This document shows positions 34,401 through 42,638 of a DNA stretch of 64,000 bases, one piece after another. Both the position numbers and the translations under genes were made by a program. The stretch spans positions 79,503 to 143,502 of the forward strand of contig CASEHX010000016.1 in assembly GCA_949287905.1 (NCBI GenBank). Reading direction: 5' to 3'. The notes under the pieces are model-generated. The model was given only the letters and a program-made list of their open reading frames with translations, ran no database searches and was not told the origin of the DNA. This DNA is from an uncultured Olsenella sp. GTDB taxonomy: Bacteria > Actinomycetota > Coriobacteriia > Coriobacteriales > Atopobiaceae. Each line of letters starts with the position of its first letter. Position 1 is the first letter of the stretch.

Positions 34401-36477
34401 TGTCCTCGTAGACGGGGGCAATGAGGAAGGAGTCACCGTACATGTACTGGTACTGCATCGCGGTGCTGGCGGTGTAGTCCGAGTCCTCCTCGAGGAGCAT
34501 CGCGCGGACCATCGGCAGGCCGGTGTCGCCGTTGCCCGTGTCGATGTTGGCTGCGCTCGCCGCGGTGGTGTAGAGGTACGGCATCAGCTGGCTCTTGAGC
34601 TTGAGATAGAAGCGGTTGATGGCGGTGTAGGGGTCACCGTAGGTGTACGGGGACTTGACGACGTCGCCCCAGCCGTCCATGTCGAGCATGAGCGTCGTGA
34701 ACGTCTTCCACTGGTAGTCGCGCGTGGTGATGACGGGGTCGCCGCCGCTGTAGATGCCGTCCATGTCGGAGCCGATGTTGGGGTTGCCCGCAAGGCTCTG
34801 GCCGATGTAGGTGGGAATGTGGAAGCGGATGTACTCCCAGTCGGCGCCGTACTGGTCGCCGGTCCACACGGCCGCGTATCGCTGGGTGCCGGCCCAGCCG
34901 CAGACGGTCACGATGTTCGGGCGCTCGCTGATGCTCGTGGTGACGATGTCGTAGGCCTGCTTGAGGCCGTTGAGCCCGAAGGAGTAGCCGGAGCCGACCC
35001 ATGCGACGTCCGTCTTGAGGGCGGAGACGCCGCCCTCGGTGACCTCGCGCTCGAAGTCGCGGAGGAGCTGCCAGGGCGTGGTCGGGTCGGAGTTGATCGT
35101 CAGATCGGACTGGGTCCAGAGGCCCGTCTCGACGCCGTGGGCGTTGGCATATGCGCTGAAGTCGGCGAGGTTGGCGATGTTGGCGTCGACCGCGGCGAGA
35201 CGTTCCGCGGAGCTCGAGCCGTCCTCGTTCACGCCGCCGACCATGCCGAGGCCGTTCTGGCCGTAGCCGGCGCCGTAGCCGTCGTTGGGAAGGAACCAGC
35301 CGAAGGGCATGTCGTACTCGGCGTACTCGTCGATGACCGCGCGAGCGGAGTACTCGTAGGGCGTGTCGTCGGCCGTGAAGTTGTCGGCCTCGACGGTCGG
35401 ACCGTAGCCGTTGAGCGACTCGGAGGAGAGGCCCTCGGGGACCACGTACCCCTCGCCGCGACCATACTCGTAGCTGGTCGTCTGCTCGCCGGTCACGGAG
35501 TCCGTGATGGTCCACGCCTTGCCGCCGTCGCGCTGGTCCTCGGACCAGCCGTCACGGTTGTAGGCGTTGAGCTTGCCGAGATAGAAGGCGTACTCGGGCA
35601 GGAGCACGGGGTCGCCGGTGACCTCGTAGTAGCCCTGCAGGATGTCCTGGGCAACGTCGGTGACGTTCTCCTCGGCGGTGACGAAGTAGTAGGCGTCGAA
35701 CTCGGACTCGTCGTGCGTTGCGGAGACCGAGGCCTCGTCAGAGGCGCCAAAGTCGTAGCTGCCGTCGGAGAAGGTGTTGCGCAGCACGCCGTATCCGTCG
35801 CTCGACCAGTAGAAGGGGTTGGGGCTTGCTACGCCGCCATCCACCCACGAGCCCTCGTTGGCAACGTTGATGGTCTTTCCGGTGTGGACGAAGCGGCCGT
35901 TCTGGGTGCCGCCGCCGAAGAAGTTCTCCCCGTCGCTCTTCTGGACGTGCTGGACGGTGGAGTCCTCGCCGATCTCGAGCGGCGCGCTCTCCTGGAGGAC
36001 GACCTTGTCGCCGGACTTGATGGAGAGCTTGCCCGTCTCCTTCTCGAGAACGACGGTCACGGAGCCGCCCGTGATCTCGAACGCGGAGTCGCCGTCGCTG
36101 ACCGTGGCGCTCGGCTTGTTCTCGTACTTGTCGGAGTCGTCCGGCTGAGCCTGGATCTTTGCGGTGTGGCTCGCGTCGCGCGGGGTGGCGTACTCCGAGA
36201 ACTCGCCCGTCGGGTCGACGTTGTAGCGGAAGACGCCGTCGTCGAGGAAGGTGATCTTACCCTCGATGCCGTCGTTGAACGTGACGTTGACGACGTTCGG
36301 CTCGTCCTCGGAGACGGCCGCCGACGCGACGCTCGAGATGGAGCCGACGTACGTCTGGCCGTGCGCCATCGTTGCCAGGGCAAACGGCGAGGCAACTGCC
36401 AGCGCCACGCCTGCGGCGACGAGCGCCTTGCGGGCCACTCCCCCCTTCCCGGAAAGCATCTGCCTCTTCCTCCTCAT
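31444..36477 (-). CDS. Secreted multidomain GH31 glycosidase, probably wall-anchored
   Basis: The 1677-residue product has a signal peptide (about 1-41) and a GH31 catalytic region (about 60-950). The likely nucleophile is D490 in ALKTDVAWVG and the acid/base D541 in WTGDQ. DVAW replaces the DMNE of ordinary alpha-glucosidases, so another alpha-glycan is likely, possibly alpha-GalNAc (low confidence). Then come FN3 (about 968-1047), F5/8C or CBM32-like (1055-1190), a half dockerin-like Ca2+ loop DLNENDAYDVYDL (1241-1253), a cohesin-like domain (1270-1395) and three FIVAR repeats (1404-1613). A Gly/Ser linker, VPQTSD (a loose sortase-type motif), a TM helix and RRSDD end the protein. AGAGAGGT precedes the ATG. 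Confidence 0.88.
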   Translation of the reverse strand: MRRKRQMLSGKGGVARKALVAAGVALAVASPFALATMAHGQTYVGSISSVASAAVSEDEPNVVNVTFNDGIEGKITFLDDGVFRYNVDPTGEFSEYATPRDASHTAKIQAQPDDSDKYENKPSATVSDGDSAFEITGGSVTVVLEKETGKLSIKSGDKVVLQESAPLEIGEDSTVQHVQKSDGENFFGGGTQNGRFVHTGKTINVANEGSWVDGGVASPNPFYWSSDGYGVLRNTFSDGSYDFGASDEASVSATHDESEFDAYYFVTAEENVTDVAQDILQGYYEVTGDPVLLPEYAFYLGKLNAYNRDGWSEDQRDGGKAWTITDSVTGEQTTSYEYGRGEGYVVPEGLSSESLNGYGPTVEADNFTADDTPYEYSARAVIDEYAEYDMPFGWFLPNDGYGAGYGQNGLGMVGGVNEDGSSSAERLAAVDANIANLADFSAYANAHGVETGLWTQSDLTINSDPTTPWQLLRDFEREVTEGGVSALKTDVAWVGSGYSFGLNGLKQAYDIVTTSISERPNIVTVCGWAGTQRYAAVWTGDQYGADWEYIRFHIPTYIGQSLAGNPNIGSDMDGIYSGGDPVITTRDYQWKTFTTLMLDMDGWGDVVKSPYTYGDPYTAINRFYLKLKSQLMPYLYTTAASAANIDTGNGDTGLPMVRAMLLEEDSDYTASTAMQYQYMYGDSFLIAPVYEDTQADENGNDVRNGIYLPGDENDIWIDYLSGTQYRGGQVLNNYDAPLWKLPVFVKANAIVPMYEANNNPQAKSEDNPEGLDKTRRITEFFATEGSGSYYGYEDDGTTAVNTQDSSDEAYGTQSTISYGGSVSTHYASEVSDGTGVFTINASTGTYEGYDPNRVSTFVVNVSAEPASVVAKNGSQELELVKVSDKAAFDSTEPEAGQAIYLYDESPNLNTFCLEGEDFANTEISTTPKLYVKFAETDVSQNAQTLTVEGFQNTRELPNEEPNDALEAPVLAAVEDSITPTSITVTWNAVDGATAYDLKVDGRAGVASDLTSFIHTGLDYDSTHTYQVRARNAEGVSAWSDEITVRTAQDPWRNVPSPVSATLDYGPWGGYEEKYAFDHKTASSAGCMLSGTYNGTANGTGRALNIDYGLAYQFERLEYWPSNFGYVKKMQIETSLDGVHWTDQGTYDFTGSNEEVKIVSFEKPVVARYVRMLAVQTDSYWTAAEICFWKVDGSKGFAVGSLSGSDTCSGLDYGNLGQVIGLENRGGEEDMFATRVSRFYLDLNENDAYDVYDLAHFMAGYAPSSKDAEVSGELQVSADSASVKAGDVVTVSVKANGVENANALGALVHFSDEQFEFVAGSISASDVVSGMSNRSVAKTSYTDGTQSVNLSFINEGDKDLYSGSDVIATFQLKAKIDTTVDLEASTWTIGPLLDFTTGSVAAGVDRSELQKLVDTIKAEGLRPEDYTTATWTPFELALGDAERILADDQATQDTIDQCVKTLTEAYEGLVKATVPPADADRKTLGELIATAEELDTAGKTEASVAQLQAALQAAKDVYAREDATPEEIQSAYDDLKDAIEGLVDAAPVDDARQELSDLVAKAEAIDTAGKTQATVSALADAIDHAKEVLANENATASELSDALAQLQAAIDGLKDEADTPPSTSGQGGSSTKPGTSGGGTVPQTSDPTTMAAAGVSVAGALSAIAGGIMLRHGRRSDD

Positions 36478-36868
36478 GGTTACCTCTCTTTCGATCGTGA
36501 CCTACCTTACGGCTCGCGCACGTTGACGCGAGCTGCGTGACACGCGCAAAACGGTTCCCGGCAGAACCGCTTACGGCGTGTGTCATTCAGTCCACTATCA
36601 GACAGCCTTAATCTCCGTTTGAGGAAAGTTGATAGGCGGACGGTCAGAAGATTTCGTCGAGCGGGCACATTATGCCGATGAGCGCATATCAGGATTCGAA
36701 GCATAAATCTACTGGTATCATGAATTAAGACCTCGTAAGAAGCCAAGAGATATCAGAAGCTCAAGGGATCTCGAGGGCTATCGATAGACAGTTTTATGTT
36801 CGCGCCCGAGGGGGCCACTCGATGCCAAGCCTCTTGTGTGATTCAAAAGGGGTCTGTCCCCTTTTGAA
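36478..36868. promoter_or_regulatory. GH31 upstream region with 48-bp palindrome
   Basis: These 391 bases are less GC-rich than the genes. An imperfect palindrome at 36538-36585 has nested arms TGACAC/GTGTCA and CGGTTC/GAACCG around CCGGCA, about 60 bases before the GH31 start; it may be an operator. A 10-bp palindrome CTATCGATAG lies at 36778-36787. The GGGG-ACAGA-CCCC hairpin at 36840-36870 is listed separately. No confident -35/-10 pair was found. Confidence 0.55.
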
Positions 36869-36870
36869 TC
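36840..36870 (-). terminator. GATTCAAAAGGGG hairpin at the end of the uup-like gene
   Basis: A perfect 13-bp inverted repeat (GATTCAAAAGGGG/CCCCTTTTGAATC) with loop TCTGT overlaps the ABC-F stop codon. The A and T runs within the stem would allow it to act as a terminator. The GGGG-ACAGA-CCCC form is also recalled as a dispersed repeat motif in other bacteria; that link is from memory only. Confidence 0.7.
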
Positions 36871-38680
36871 ATTCGATGCCGAGGCGGTCGGAGAGCTCGA
36901 GCCACTCGTCCTCGAGGGCCTCGCGCTCGGCGAGGCACGCGTCCAGCGCCTCCTGCGCGGCCATGAGGGCGGCATAGTCGCTTGTATCGACGGCGGCCAT
37001 CTCGGCGCGCAGACGATCGGGCTCCCCGGCCGTCTTCTCGAGCTTGCGGCTCACCGCGTCAAAGCGCTTCTTGAGCTCGCGCCGCTCCTGGTTGGAAAGG
37101 CCCGCTGGGGCCGGGCGAGAAGGACCGTCCGCACGGGAGTCGCTTGGGGCGGGTGTCGCCGAGGGGGCTGTGACCTTCTGGCTAAGGAGCCTCAGGTATT
37201 CGTCAACGCCGCCGGGAACGTGGCGCACATGGCCGTCAATGAGTGCGAACTGGTCGTCGGTCACGCGCTCCATGAGGTAGCGGTCATGGCTCACCACGAG
37301 CAGCGTGCCCGGCCAGCTGTCGAGCAGGTCCTCCATCACGGCGAGCATGTCCGTGTCCAGGTCGTTGCCCGGCTCGTCGAGCACGAGCACGTTGGGCTCC
37401 TCCAGGATGACGCACAGAAGGGCCAGGCGCCGGCGCTGCCCGCCGGAGAGGTCCTTGATGAAGTTGGTGAGCTCGCGCTGCTCGAAGCCAAGGCGCTCGA
37501 TGAGCTGCGTGGGGCTCTGCATCTTGCCGCCCACGAGGTAGCTCCGCTTGTAGCGGCCGAGGACCTCGAGCACGCGCCAGTCGTCCTTCTCACCGAGCGC
37601 GTCGAGGTGCTGGCTCATGAAGCCAAAGCGCACCGAGGCGCCGATCTTCACGGTGCCGGAGGTGGGCTCGAGTGCTCCCGTCATGAGGGCGAGCAGCGTG
37701 GACTTGCCCGCTCCGTTGGCGCCGAGGATGCCGTAGCGGTCGCCGGGGCCGATGTGCCAGTCCACGCCGTCGATCACGCACGGGCCGTTCGCGTAGGCAA
37801 AGCTCACGTCCTTCATCTCGATGACCTGCTTGCCCAGGCGGCTCACGGCAAGGCGCTTGAGCTCGAGTGGGTTTCTGAGCGGCGGGTCATTGGCGATGAG
37901 GGCGCGCGCCGCCTCGATGCGGAACTTCGGCTTGCTCGTGCGCGCCTTGGCGCCGTGCGCGAGCCAGTTGAGCTCCTTGCGCAGCGTGTTCTGGCGGCGC
38001 TCCTCCATGACGGCGGCCTGGCGCTCGCGCTCCACCCGCTGCTGGATGTAGGCGGAGTAGCCGCCCTCGAAGGGTTCTATCCTGCGGTCGTGGACCTCCC
38101 ACATGTGCTCGCAGACCTCGTCGAGGAACCATCGGTCGTGCGTGACCACGAGGAGCGCGCCCTCCCCCGCCGGCCAGCGGCGCTTGAGGTGGCCCGCCAG
38201 CCACTCGATGGCGGCGAGGTCAAGGTGGTTGGTCGGCTCGTCCATGAGGATGACGTCCCAGGTGTGGCAGAGCACGCGGCAGAGGTCCACGCGTCGGCGC
38301 TGGCCGCCGGAGAGCTCGCCTACGAGGCCGTCGAGGTCGAGGTCGCCCACCAGCTCGTCCAGGATGGCGCGGATGCGGGCGTCTGAGGCCCAGGTGTACT
38401 CCGGCACGTCGCCGAAGATCGCTCGGCGAACGCTGTCCTTGTCGCTCAGCTGGTCCGCCTGCCCGAGGTAGCCCACGCGGATGCCGCGGCGCCACGTCAC
38501 CGTGCCCGCATCAGGCTCAAGCACGTGGCCCACGATCTCCAGCAGCGTTGACTTGCCGTCGCCGTTGCGACCGACGATGCCGATGCGCTCGCCCTCGTTG
38601 ATGCCCATGGTCTGGTCCTCGAGCACGCGCTTGCCGGGCCACTCGTGGCCCACGTGCTCCAGTCCGATGAGGATTCCCAT
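36869..38680 (-). CDS. ABC-F ATP-binding protein (Uup/EttA-like)
   Basis: The 603-residue cytoplasmic protein has two ABC domains and no membrane segments. The Walker A motifs are GRNGDGKSTL and [10 protein letters not shown], the signatures LSGGQRRRVDL and LSGGQRRRLAL, and DEPTNHLDL and DEPGNDLD the Walker B regions. A C-terminal coiled coil follows, as in Uup. ABC-F proteins act on ribosomes or in genome stability. It overlaps the upstream nfo stop by one base. A second ABC-F gene is at 53723-55714. Confidence 0.92.
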   Translation of the reverse strand: MGILIGLEHVGHEWPGKRVLEDQTMGINEGERIGIVGRNGDGKSTLLEIVGHVLEPDAGTVTWRRGIRVGYLGQADQLSDKDSVRRAIFGDVPEYTWASDARIRAILDELVGDLDLDGLVGELSGGQRRRVDLCRVLCHTWDVILMDEPTNHLDLAAIEWLAGHLKRRWPAGEGALLVVTHDRWFLDEVCEHMWEVHDRRIEPFEGGYSAYIQQRVERERQAAVMEERRQNTLRKELNWLAHGAKARTSKPKFRIEAARALIANDPPLRNPLELKRLAVSRLGKQVIEMKDVSFAYANGPCVIDGVDWHIGPGDRYGILGANGAGKSTLLALMTGALEPTSGTVKIGASVRFGFMSQHLDALGEKDDWRVLEVLGRYKRSYLVGGKMQSPTQLIERLGFEQRELTNFIKDLSGGQRRRLALLCVILEEPNVLVLDEPGNDLDTDMLAVMEDLLDSWPGTLLVVSHDRYLMERVTDDQFALIDGHVRHVPGGVDEYLRLLSQKVTAPSATPAPSDSRADGPSRPAPAGLSNQERRELKKRFDAVSRKLEKTAGEPDRLRAEMAAVDTSDYAALMAAQEALDACLAEREALEDEWLELSDRLGIE

Positions 38681-39534
38681 TACGATTCAGCCTCCCCAGC
38701 CGCAAGAGCCCTGAGGAGCGAGATCTCCCGTGCCCAGCCGTCGAGGCCCGTCTGTGGGGTCTCGAGGACCATCGGCAGACCCGCAAGCCGCGGGTTCGTG
38801 ACCACGGCGCGGAAGGTCTCGAGGCCGAGCGTGCCCTCCCCTATCCGTTCGTGGCGGTCCTTGTGGGAGCCGAGCGGGTTCTTGGAGTCGTTGAGGTGCA
38901 GGGCCCGCAGGCGGTCCAGCCCGATCACACGGTCGAACTCGTCGAGCACGCCGTCGAGGTCGCCCACGATGTCGTAGCCCGCGTCCGCCACGTGGCAGGT
39001 GTCCAGGCACACGCCGAGCAGCTCGTCGTGGGCAGCGCCATCGATGATGCGCGCCAGCTCCTCGAAGGAGCGGCCGACCTCGGTGCCCTTGCCGGCCATG
39101 GTCTCCAGGAGCACCGTCGTGGCCTGTCCGGGCTCCAGGACCTCGTTCAGGCCCTCGCAGATGAGACGGACCCCCTCGTCTGCGCCCTGCTTGACGTGGG
39201 CGCCGGGATGGAAGTTGTAGAGGTGCCCGGGCATGCGCTCCATGCGCTCCAGGTCCTCGCGCATCGCGCGCCGGGCGAACTCCACGGTCTCAGGCTTCGC
39301 CGAGCAAAGGTTGTAGGTGTACGGCGCGTGGGCCACGAGGGGCCCGATCTTGTGCTCGGAAAGCGTGGCGAGAAAAGCCTCGAGGTCCTGGGCGTCAAGC
39401 TCGCGCACGTTGCCGCCGCGCGGGTTGCGCGTGAAGAACGCGAACGTGGTGGCGCCGATGGAGACGGCGTCGTCCGCCATCGCCGCGTAGCCGTTGGCCG
39501 TTGAGAGGTGGCAGCCTATCAGCAGGCCGTTCAT
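38680..39534 (-). CDS. nfo: Deoxyribonuclease IV (endonuclease IV)
   Basis: Nfo is a zinc-dependent AP endonuclease in base-excision repair. The 284-residue product shows the family motifs GLLIGCHLSTANGY, VAHAPYTYNLC, NFHPGAH, ETMAGKGTEVG, CLDTCHVADAGYD and LHLNDSKNPLGSHKDRH, which supply the three-zinc site. It overlaps both neighbours (coaBC by four bases upstream, ABC-F by one base downstream), so it is an internal operon gene. Confidence 0.96.
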   Translation of the reverse strand: MNGLLIGCHLSTANGYAAMADDAVSIGATTFAFFTRNPRGGNVRELDAQDLEAFLATLSEHKIGPLVAHAPYTYNLCSAKPETVEFARRAMREDLERMERMPGHLYNFHPGAHVKQGADEGVRLICEGLNEVLEPGQATTVLLETMAGKGTEVGRSFEELARIIDGAAHDELLGVCLDTCHVADAGYDIVGDLDGVLDEFDRVIGLDRLRALHLNDSKNPLGSHKDRHERIGEGTLGLETFRAVVTNPRLAGLPMVLETPQTGLDGWAREISLLRALAAGEAES

Positions 39535-40733
39535 CGCGAGAGCCTCTGAAGGACGGCGTCGAGGATGGCGTTGGCGACGTCAGCAAGCGGCATGGTATCG
39601 AGCTGCTCCACGCCTCCCGCGCCCACGAGCGCCACGCGGTTGGTGTCGGCCCCGAAGGTGGACTCGGGGCGGCTCACGTCGTTGGCCACGATGAGGTCTG
39701 CGCCCTTGCGTTCGAGCTTCTCCTTAGCGTGGACGAGCAGGTCGTCCGTCTCGGCGGCAAAGCCCACGACGACGCGCTTTCCCTTGCAGCCGCAGAGGTC
39801 GGCCAGGATGTCGGCGGTCTCGGTGAGCTCGATCGCGTCGAGGTGCTCGCGCGACTTCTTGAGCTTGTGGTCGGCGGGCGTCGCGGGCGTGTAGTCGGCC
39901 ACGGCGGCGCTGCAGATGGCGACGTCCGCGTCCTTGAACTCCACGAGCATCGCGTCATGCATCTGCGCGGCGCTCTCGACGTCGACGCGCCTCACGCCAG
40001 CGGGCGTGGGCAGCGACGTGGGCCCGGAGACGAGGGTCACCTCGGCCCCTCGGCGCGTGGCGGCGGCTGCGATGGCGTAGCCCATCTTCCCGGTGGAGCG
40101 GTTGGCGATGTAGCGCACGGGGTCGATGGCCTCGTGCGTGGGGCCGGCGTTCACCAGCAGGCGCAGCCCCTCCAAGTCGTGCGGCACGAGAAGCGCGAGC
40201 GCGGCCTCCACGATCTCGTCGACCCCTGCGAGCTTGCCCTCGCCCACGTCCCCGCAGGCAAGGCGCCCGGTGTCGGGTCCAACAAAGCTCACGCCGCGCT
40301 CGCGCAGCGTGTTGGCGTTAGCTTGCGTGGCGGGGTTCTGCCACATGTGGACGTTCATGCCCGGCGCCACGAGCACGGGGCACGCGCACGCCAGGAGCGT
40401 CGTCGTGAGGCAGTCGTCGGCGATGCCGCAGGCCATCTTCGCCATCACGTTGGCGGTGGCGGGCACCACCACGGCGACATCCGCCCACTCGGCCAGCTCG
40501 ATGTGCGGGATGGCGGAACCGGGGTACTCGTAGAGCGACGTGGCCACGGGAGCGCCGGAGAGCGCCTCGAAGGTCGTCGCCCCCACAAAGCGCCCGGCGT
40601 CCTGCGTCATGGTCACGCGCACGTCGCATCCCGCCTTCTGGAGGCCCCGCAGCACCTCGCACGCCTTGTACGCGGCAATGCCCCCGCAGACGGCGAGAAG
40701 GACGCGTCGCCGCTCGCTCGTCTCGCCGGTCAT
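39531..40733 (-). CDS. coaBC: Bifunctional phosphopantothenoylcysteine decarboxylase / phosphopantothenate-cysteine ligase
   Basis: CoaBC catalyses two consecutive steps of coenzyme A synthesis. The 400-residue product has the FMN-dependent CoaC half (VLLAVCGGIAAYKACEVLR, with PGMNVHMWQNPATQ) and then the CoaB half (LLVNAGPTHEAIDPVRYIANRSTGKMG). KLKK in the CoaB half is the CTP-binding segment. The ATG at 40733 follows a weak ribosome site three bases after the zinc-ribbon gene; an earlier in-frame start would overlap that gene. Confidence 0.96.
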   Translation of the reverse strand: MTGETSERRRVLLAVCGGIAAYKACEVLRGLQKAGCDVRVTMTQDAGRFVGATTFEALSGAPVATSLYEYPGSAIPHIELAEWADVAVVVPATANVMAKMACGIADDCLTTTLLACACPVLVAPGMNVHMWQNPATQANANTLRERGVSFVGPDTGRLACGDVGEGKLAGVDEIVEAALALLVPHDLEGLRLLVNAGPTHEAIDPVRYIANRSTGKMGYAIAAAATRRGAEVTLVSGPTSLPTPAGVRRVDVESAAQMHDAMLVEFKDADVAICSAAVADYTPATPADHKLKKSREHLDAIELTETADILADLCGCKGKRVVVGFAAETDDLLVHAKEKLERKGADLIVANDVSRPESTFGADTNRVALVGAGGVEQLDTMPLADVANAILDAVLQRLSR

Positions 40734-40735
40734 TC

Positions 40736-41452
40736 CTACTCCTCCTCGGAGGTCACGAGGATGCGGTGGCAGTACGGGCACTCGGTGATCTCCTCGCCCT
40801 GCGCAAGGTCGTGGAAGAGGCTCGGCTGGAGCTTCACACGGCAGACCGAGGGCACGTTGCCGACGAGTCTCTCGACGGCGAGGCCCTTGAAGCGCTTGCG
40901 AGCGGACTCGTAGCGCTCGAGCAGGCCAGCCTCAAGCTGCGTCGCAACCCGCTCGCGCTCGCGGGTGAGCTCGACGATCTCGGAGCGCAGCGACGCGCTC
41001 TCGTCCTTGAGGGAGGCCTCGGTCGCGGCGCGCTCCTCCTCGATCCGCTGCTGCATGAGGCGAGCGTTTCGCTCGGCGAGGCGGAGCCGCTCGAGCTTCT
41101 CCCTGAGCGGGGGCAGGGAGTACTCGGCCTTCTCGATGTGCTTTGCGAGAGAGGTGAGCTGCTGCTCGAGGCTCCTTACCTCGCGGTGCGTGTGGTCCCC
41201 GCCCTCGGCGGCGGCACGGACCTCGTTCGTCTTCTCCTGGTAGTGCGCGAGCGCGGCCTCGACGTCGGCGACCTCGGTCTCCGCGTCCTTGCGCTGCCCC
41301 ACGATGCCCTTTAGCTCGGAGGACACCTTCTTGGCGGCCAGGGAGATCGTCTTGAGCCGAGCCTGCTGGGGCATGGCGGCCAGGGAGGAGGCGCGCTTGA
41401 GGAGGGCGAGGTCGAGCTCCTGGATCTTGAAGAGCGCATCTGCTTGGGTCAT
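40736..41452 (-). CDS. Coiled-coil protein with C-terminal zinc-ribbon remnant
   Basis: The 238-residue product is mostly a long coiled coil (about 30-185) with a C-terminal domain like the CT398/DUF164-type zinc ribbon proteins next to coaBC in many genomes. The second knuckle CPYCHRILV is intact, but the first reads CRVK, so one of the usual four cysteines is missing. The ATG at 41452 gives the canonical MTQADALFKIQELDLAL start. The family's function is not well defined; possible links are to nucleic acids or ribosomes. Confidence 0.75.
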   Translation of the reverse strand: MTQADALFKIQELDLALLKRASSLAAMPQQARLKTISLAAKKVSSELKGIVGQRKDAETEVADVEAALAHYQEKTNEVRAAAEGGDHTHREVRSLEQQLTSLAKHIEKAEYSLPPLREKLERLRLAERNARLMQQRIEEERAATEASLKDESASLRSEIVELTRERERVATQLEAGLLERYESARKRFKGLAVERLVGNVPSVCRVKLQPSLFHDLAQGEEITECPYCHRILVTSEEE

Positions 41453-41465
41453 GTGAGTTCCCTTT

Positions 41466-42635
41466 CTAGCGCCGCCGCTCGGCGACGATTCGTATGAGCG
41501 TATCGGAGAAGCGTGCGAGGTCATCCTCGTCCACGCGCTCGTCGAAGGAGATGCGCAGAGACCCCAGGGCCTCGTTGCGCGGGACTCCCATGGCGAGAAG
41601 GACATGGCTGGCGTCGAGCGAGCCCGAGGAGCACGCCGAGGCGGCGGAGACCTCGAAACCCTCCTGGTCGAGGGCGAGGATCAGGGTCTCGGAGTCGACC
41701 TCGGGAACGAGGACGCTCACGATGCCCGGGAGACGTCCGCAGCCCATGGTGGCGTCGGTCGTCGGGACTATTCCGGTGCCGGGCGCGCAGAGCCCCTCGT
41801 AGAGCTTCGAGGCGCGTCGAGACACGAGCTCCCTGTCCTGCTCGAGTCGGGCGGTGCAGGCCCGCGCGACGGCGGCAAACGCAAGGGCGCCGCGCACGTC
41901 CTGGGTTCCCGCGCGCCTGCCGCCCTCCTGACCGCCGCCGAGGGCGAGCGGGCGCAGGGGAACGCGACCCCGCACGACGAGCGCCCCGACGCCGACCGGG
42001 CCGCCGAGCTTGTGAGCCGCGACGCTCACGGCGTCGACCTCGGAAAGCTCGAGCGGAACGTGGCCGAAGGCCTGGACGGCATCGGTGTGGAACACGGCTC
42101 CGGCGGCGCGGGAGAGCCTCGAGAGCTCCCCTATCGGCTGGATGACGCCGGTCTCGTTGTTTGCGTACATGACCGAGACGAGCGCCGTGGCATCGTCGAG
42201 AAGCCCCGTGAGGGCATCGGGGCGAACGGCGCCGTCACGACCGACGGGAGCGAGCACGACCTCGAAGCCCCTGTCACGGAGCGCCCCCCTTACGTCGAGA
42301 ACCGAATCATGCTCGATCGAGGAGAGGATCACCTTTTTTCTGCGCGAGCTCCTCGCCCTGGCGGCCTCCGCGAGGCCGAGGAGCGCGAGGTTGTTGGACT
42401 CCGTTCCGCCGGAGGTGAAGACGACGTCGGAAGGCCTGAACCCTCCTCCCAGCGCACGGACGACGTCGCGGCGGGCACCGTCGAGCGCCCTGGCCGCGGC
42501 GCGCCCGAGGGAGTGAAGGGAGTTGGGGTTTGCCCCCGCATAGGGAGCCTCGTCGTAGGCGCGCTGTGCGTGGAGCGCCTCGGGTCGCAGAGGGGCGGAG
42601 GCGGCGTAGTCGAGATATACCGTTTGCCTTGACAT
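41466..42635 (-). CDS. Cysteine desulfurase (NifS/IscS class)
   Basis: This PLP enzyme takes sulfur from cysteine for Fe-S clusters or tRNA thiolation. The 389-residue product begins VYLDYAASAPLRPEA, has the PLP contacts TSGGTESNNLAL, the Lys-containing segment SVAAHKLGGPVGVGAL, RAGTQDV, and the active-site cysteine in ASACSSGS. The gene is separated by only a few bases from rpe and the coiled-coil/zinc-ribbon gene. The miaB radical-SAM and tRNA work elsewhere in the window would need its product. Confidence 0.94.
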   Translation of the reverse strand: MSRQTVYLDYAASAPLRPEALHAQRAYDEAPYAGANPNSLHSLGRAAARALDGARRDVVRALGGGFRPSDVVFTSGGTESNNLALLGLAEAARARSSRRKKVILSSIEHDSVLDVRGALRDRGFEVVLAPVGRDGAVRPDALTGLLDDATALVSVMYANNETGVIQPIGELSRLSRAAGAVFHTDAVQAFGHVPLELSEVDAVSVAAHKLGGPVGVGALVVRGRVPLRPLALGGGQEGGRRAGTQDVRGALAFAAVARACTARLEQDRELVSRRASKLYEGLCAPGTGIVPTTDATMGCGRLPGIVSVLVPEVDSETLILALDQEGFEVSAASACSSGSLDASHVLLAMGVPRNEALGSLRISFDERVDEDDLARFSDTLIRIVAERRR

Positions 42636-42638
42636 CGG

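Noticed and set aside
31465..36540. A 1691-codon open frame on the plus strand opposite the GH31 gene
   Set aside because: It mirrors the codon pattern of the GH31 gene in a high-GC genome, gives a low-complexity Gly/Val/Leu/Asp/Glu-rich translation with no domains, and has no ribosome site. The minus strand has signal peptide, catalytic motifs and domain repeats.
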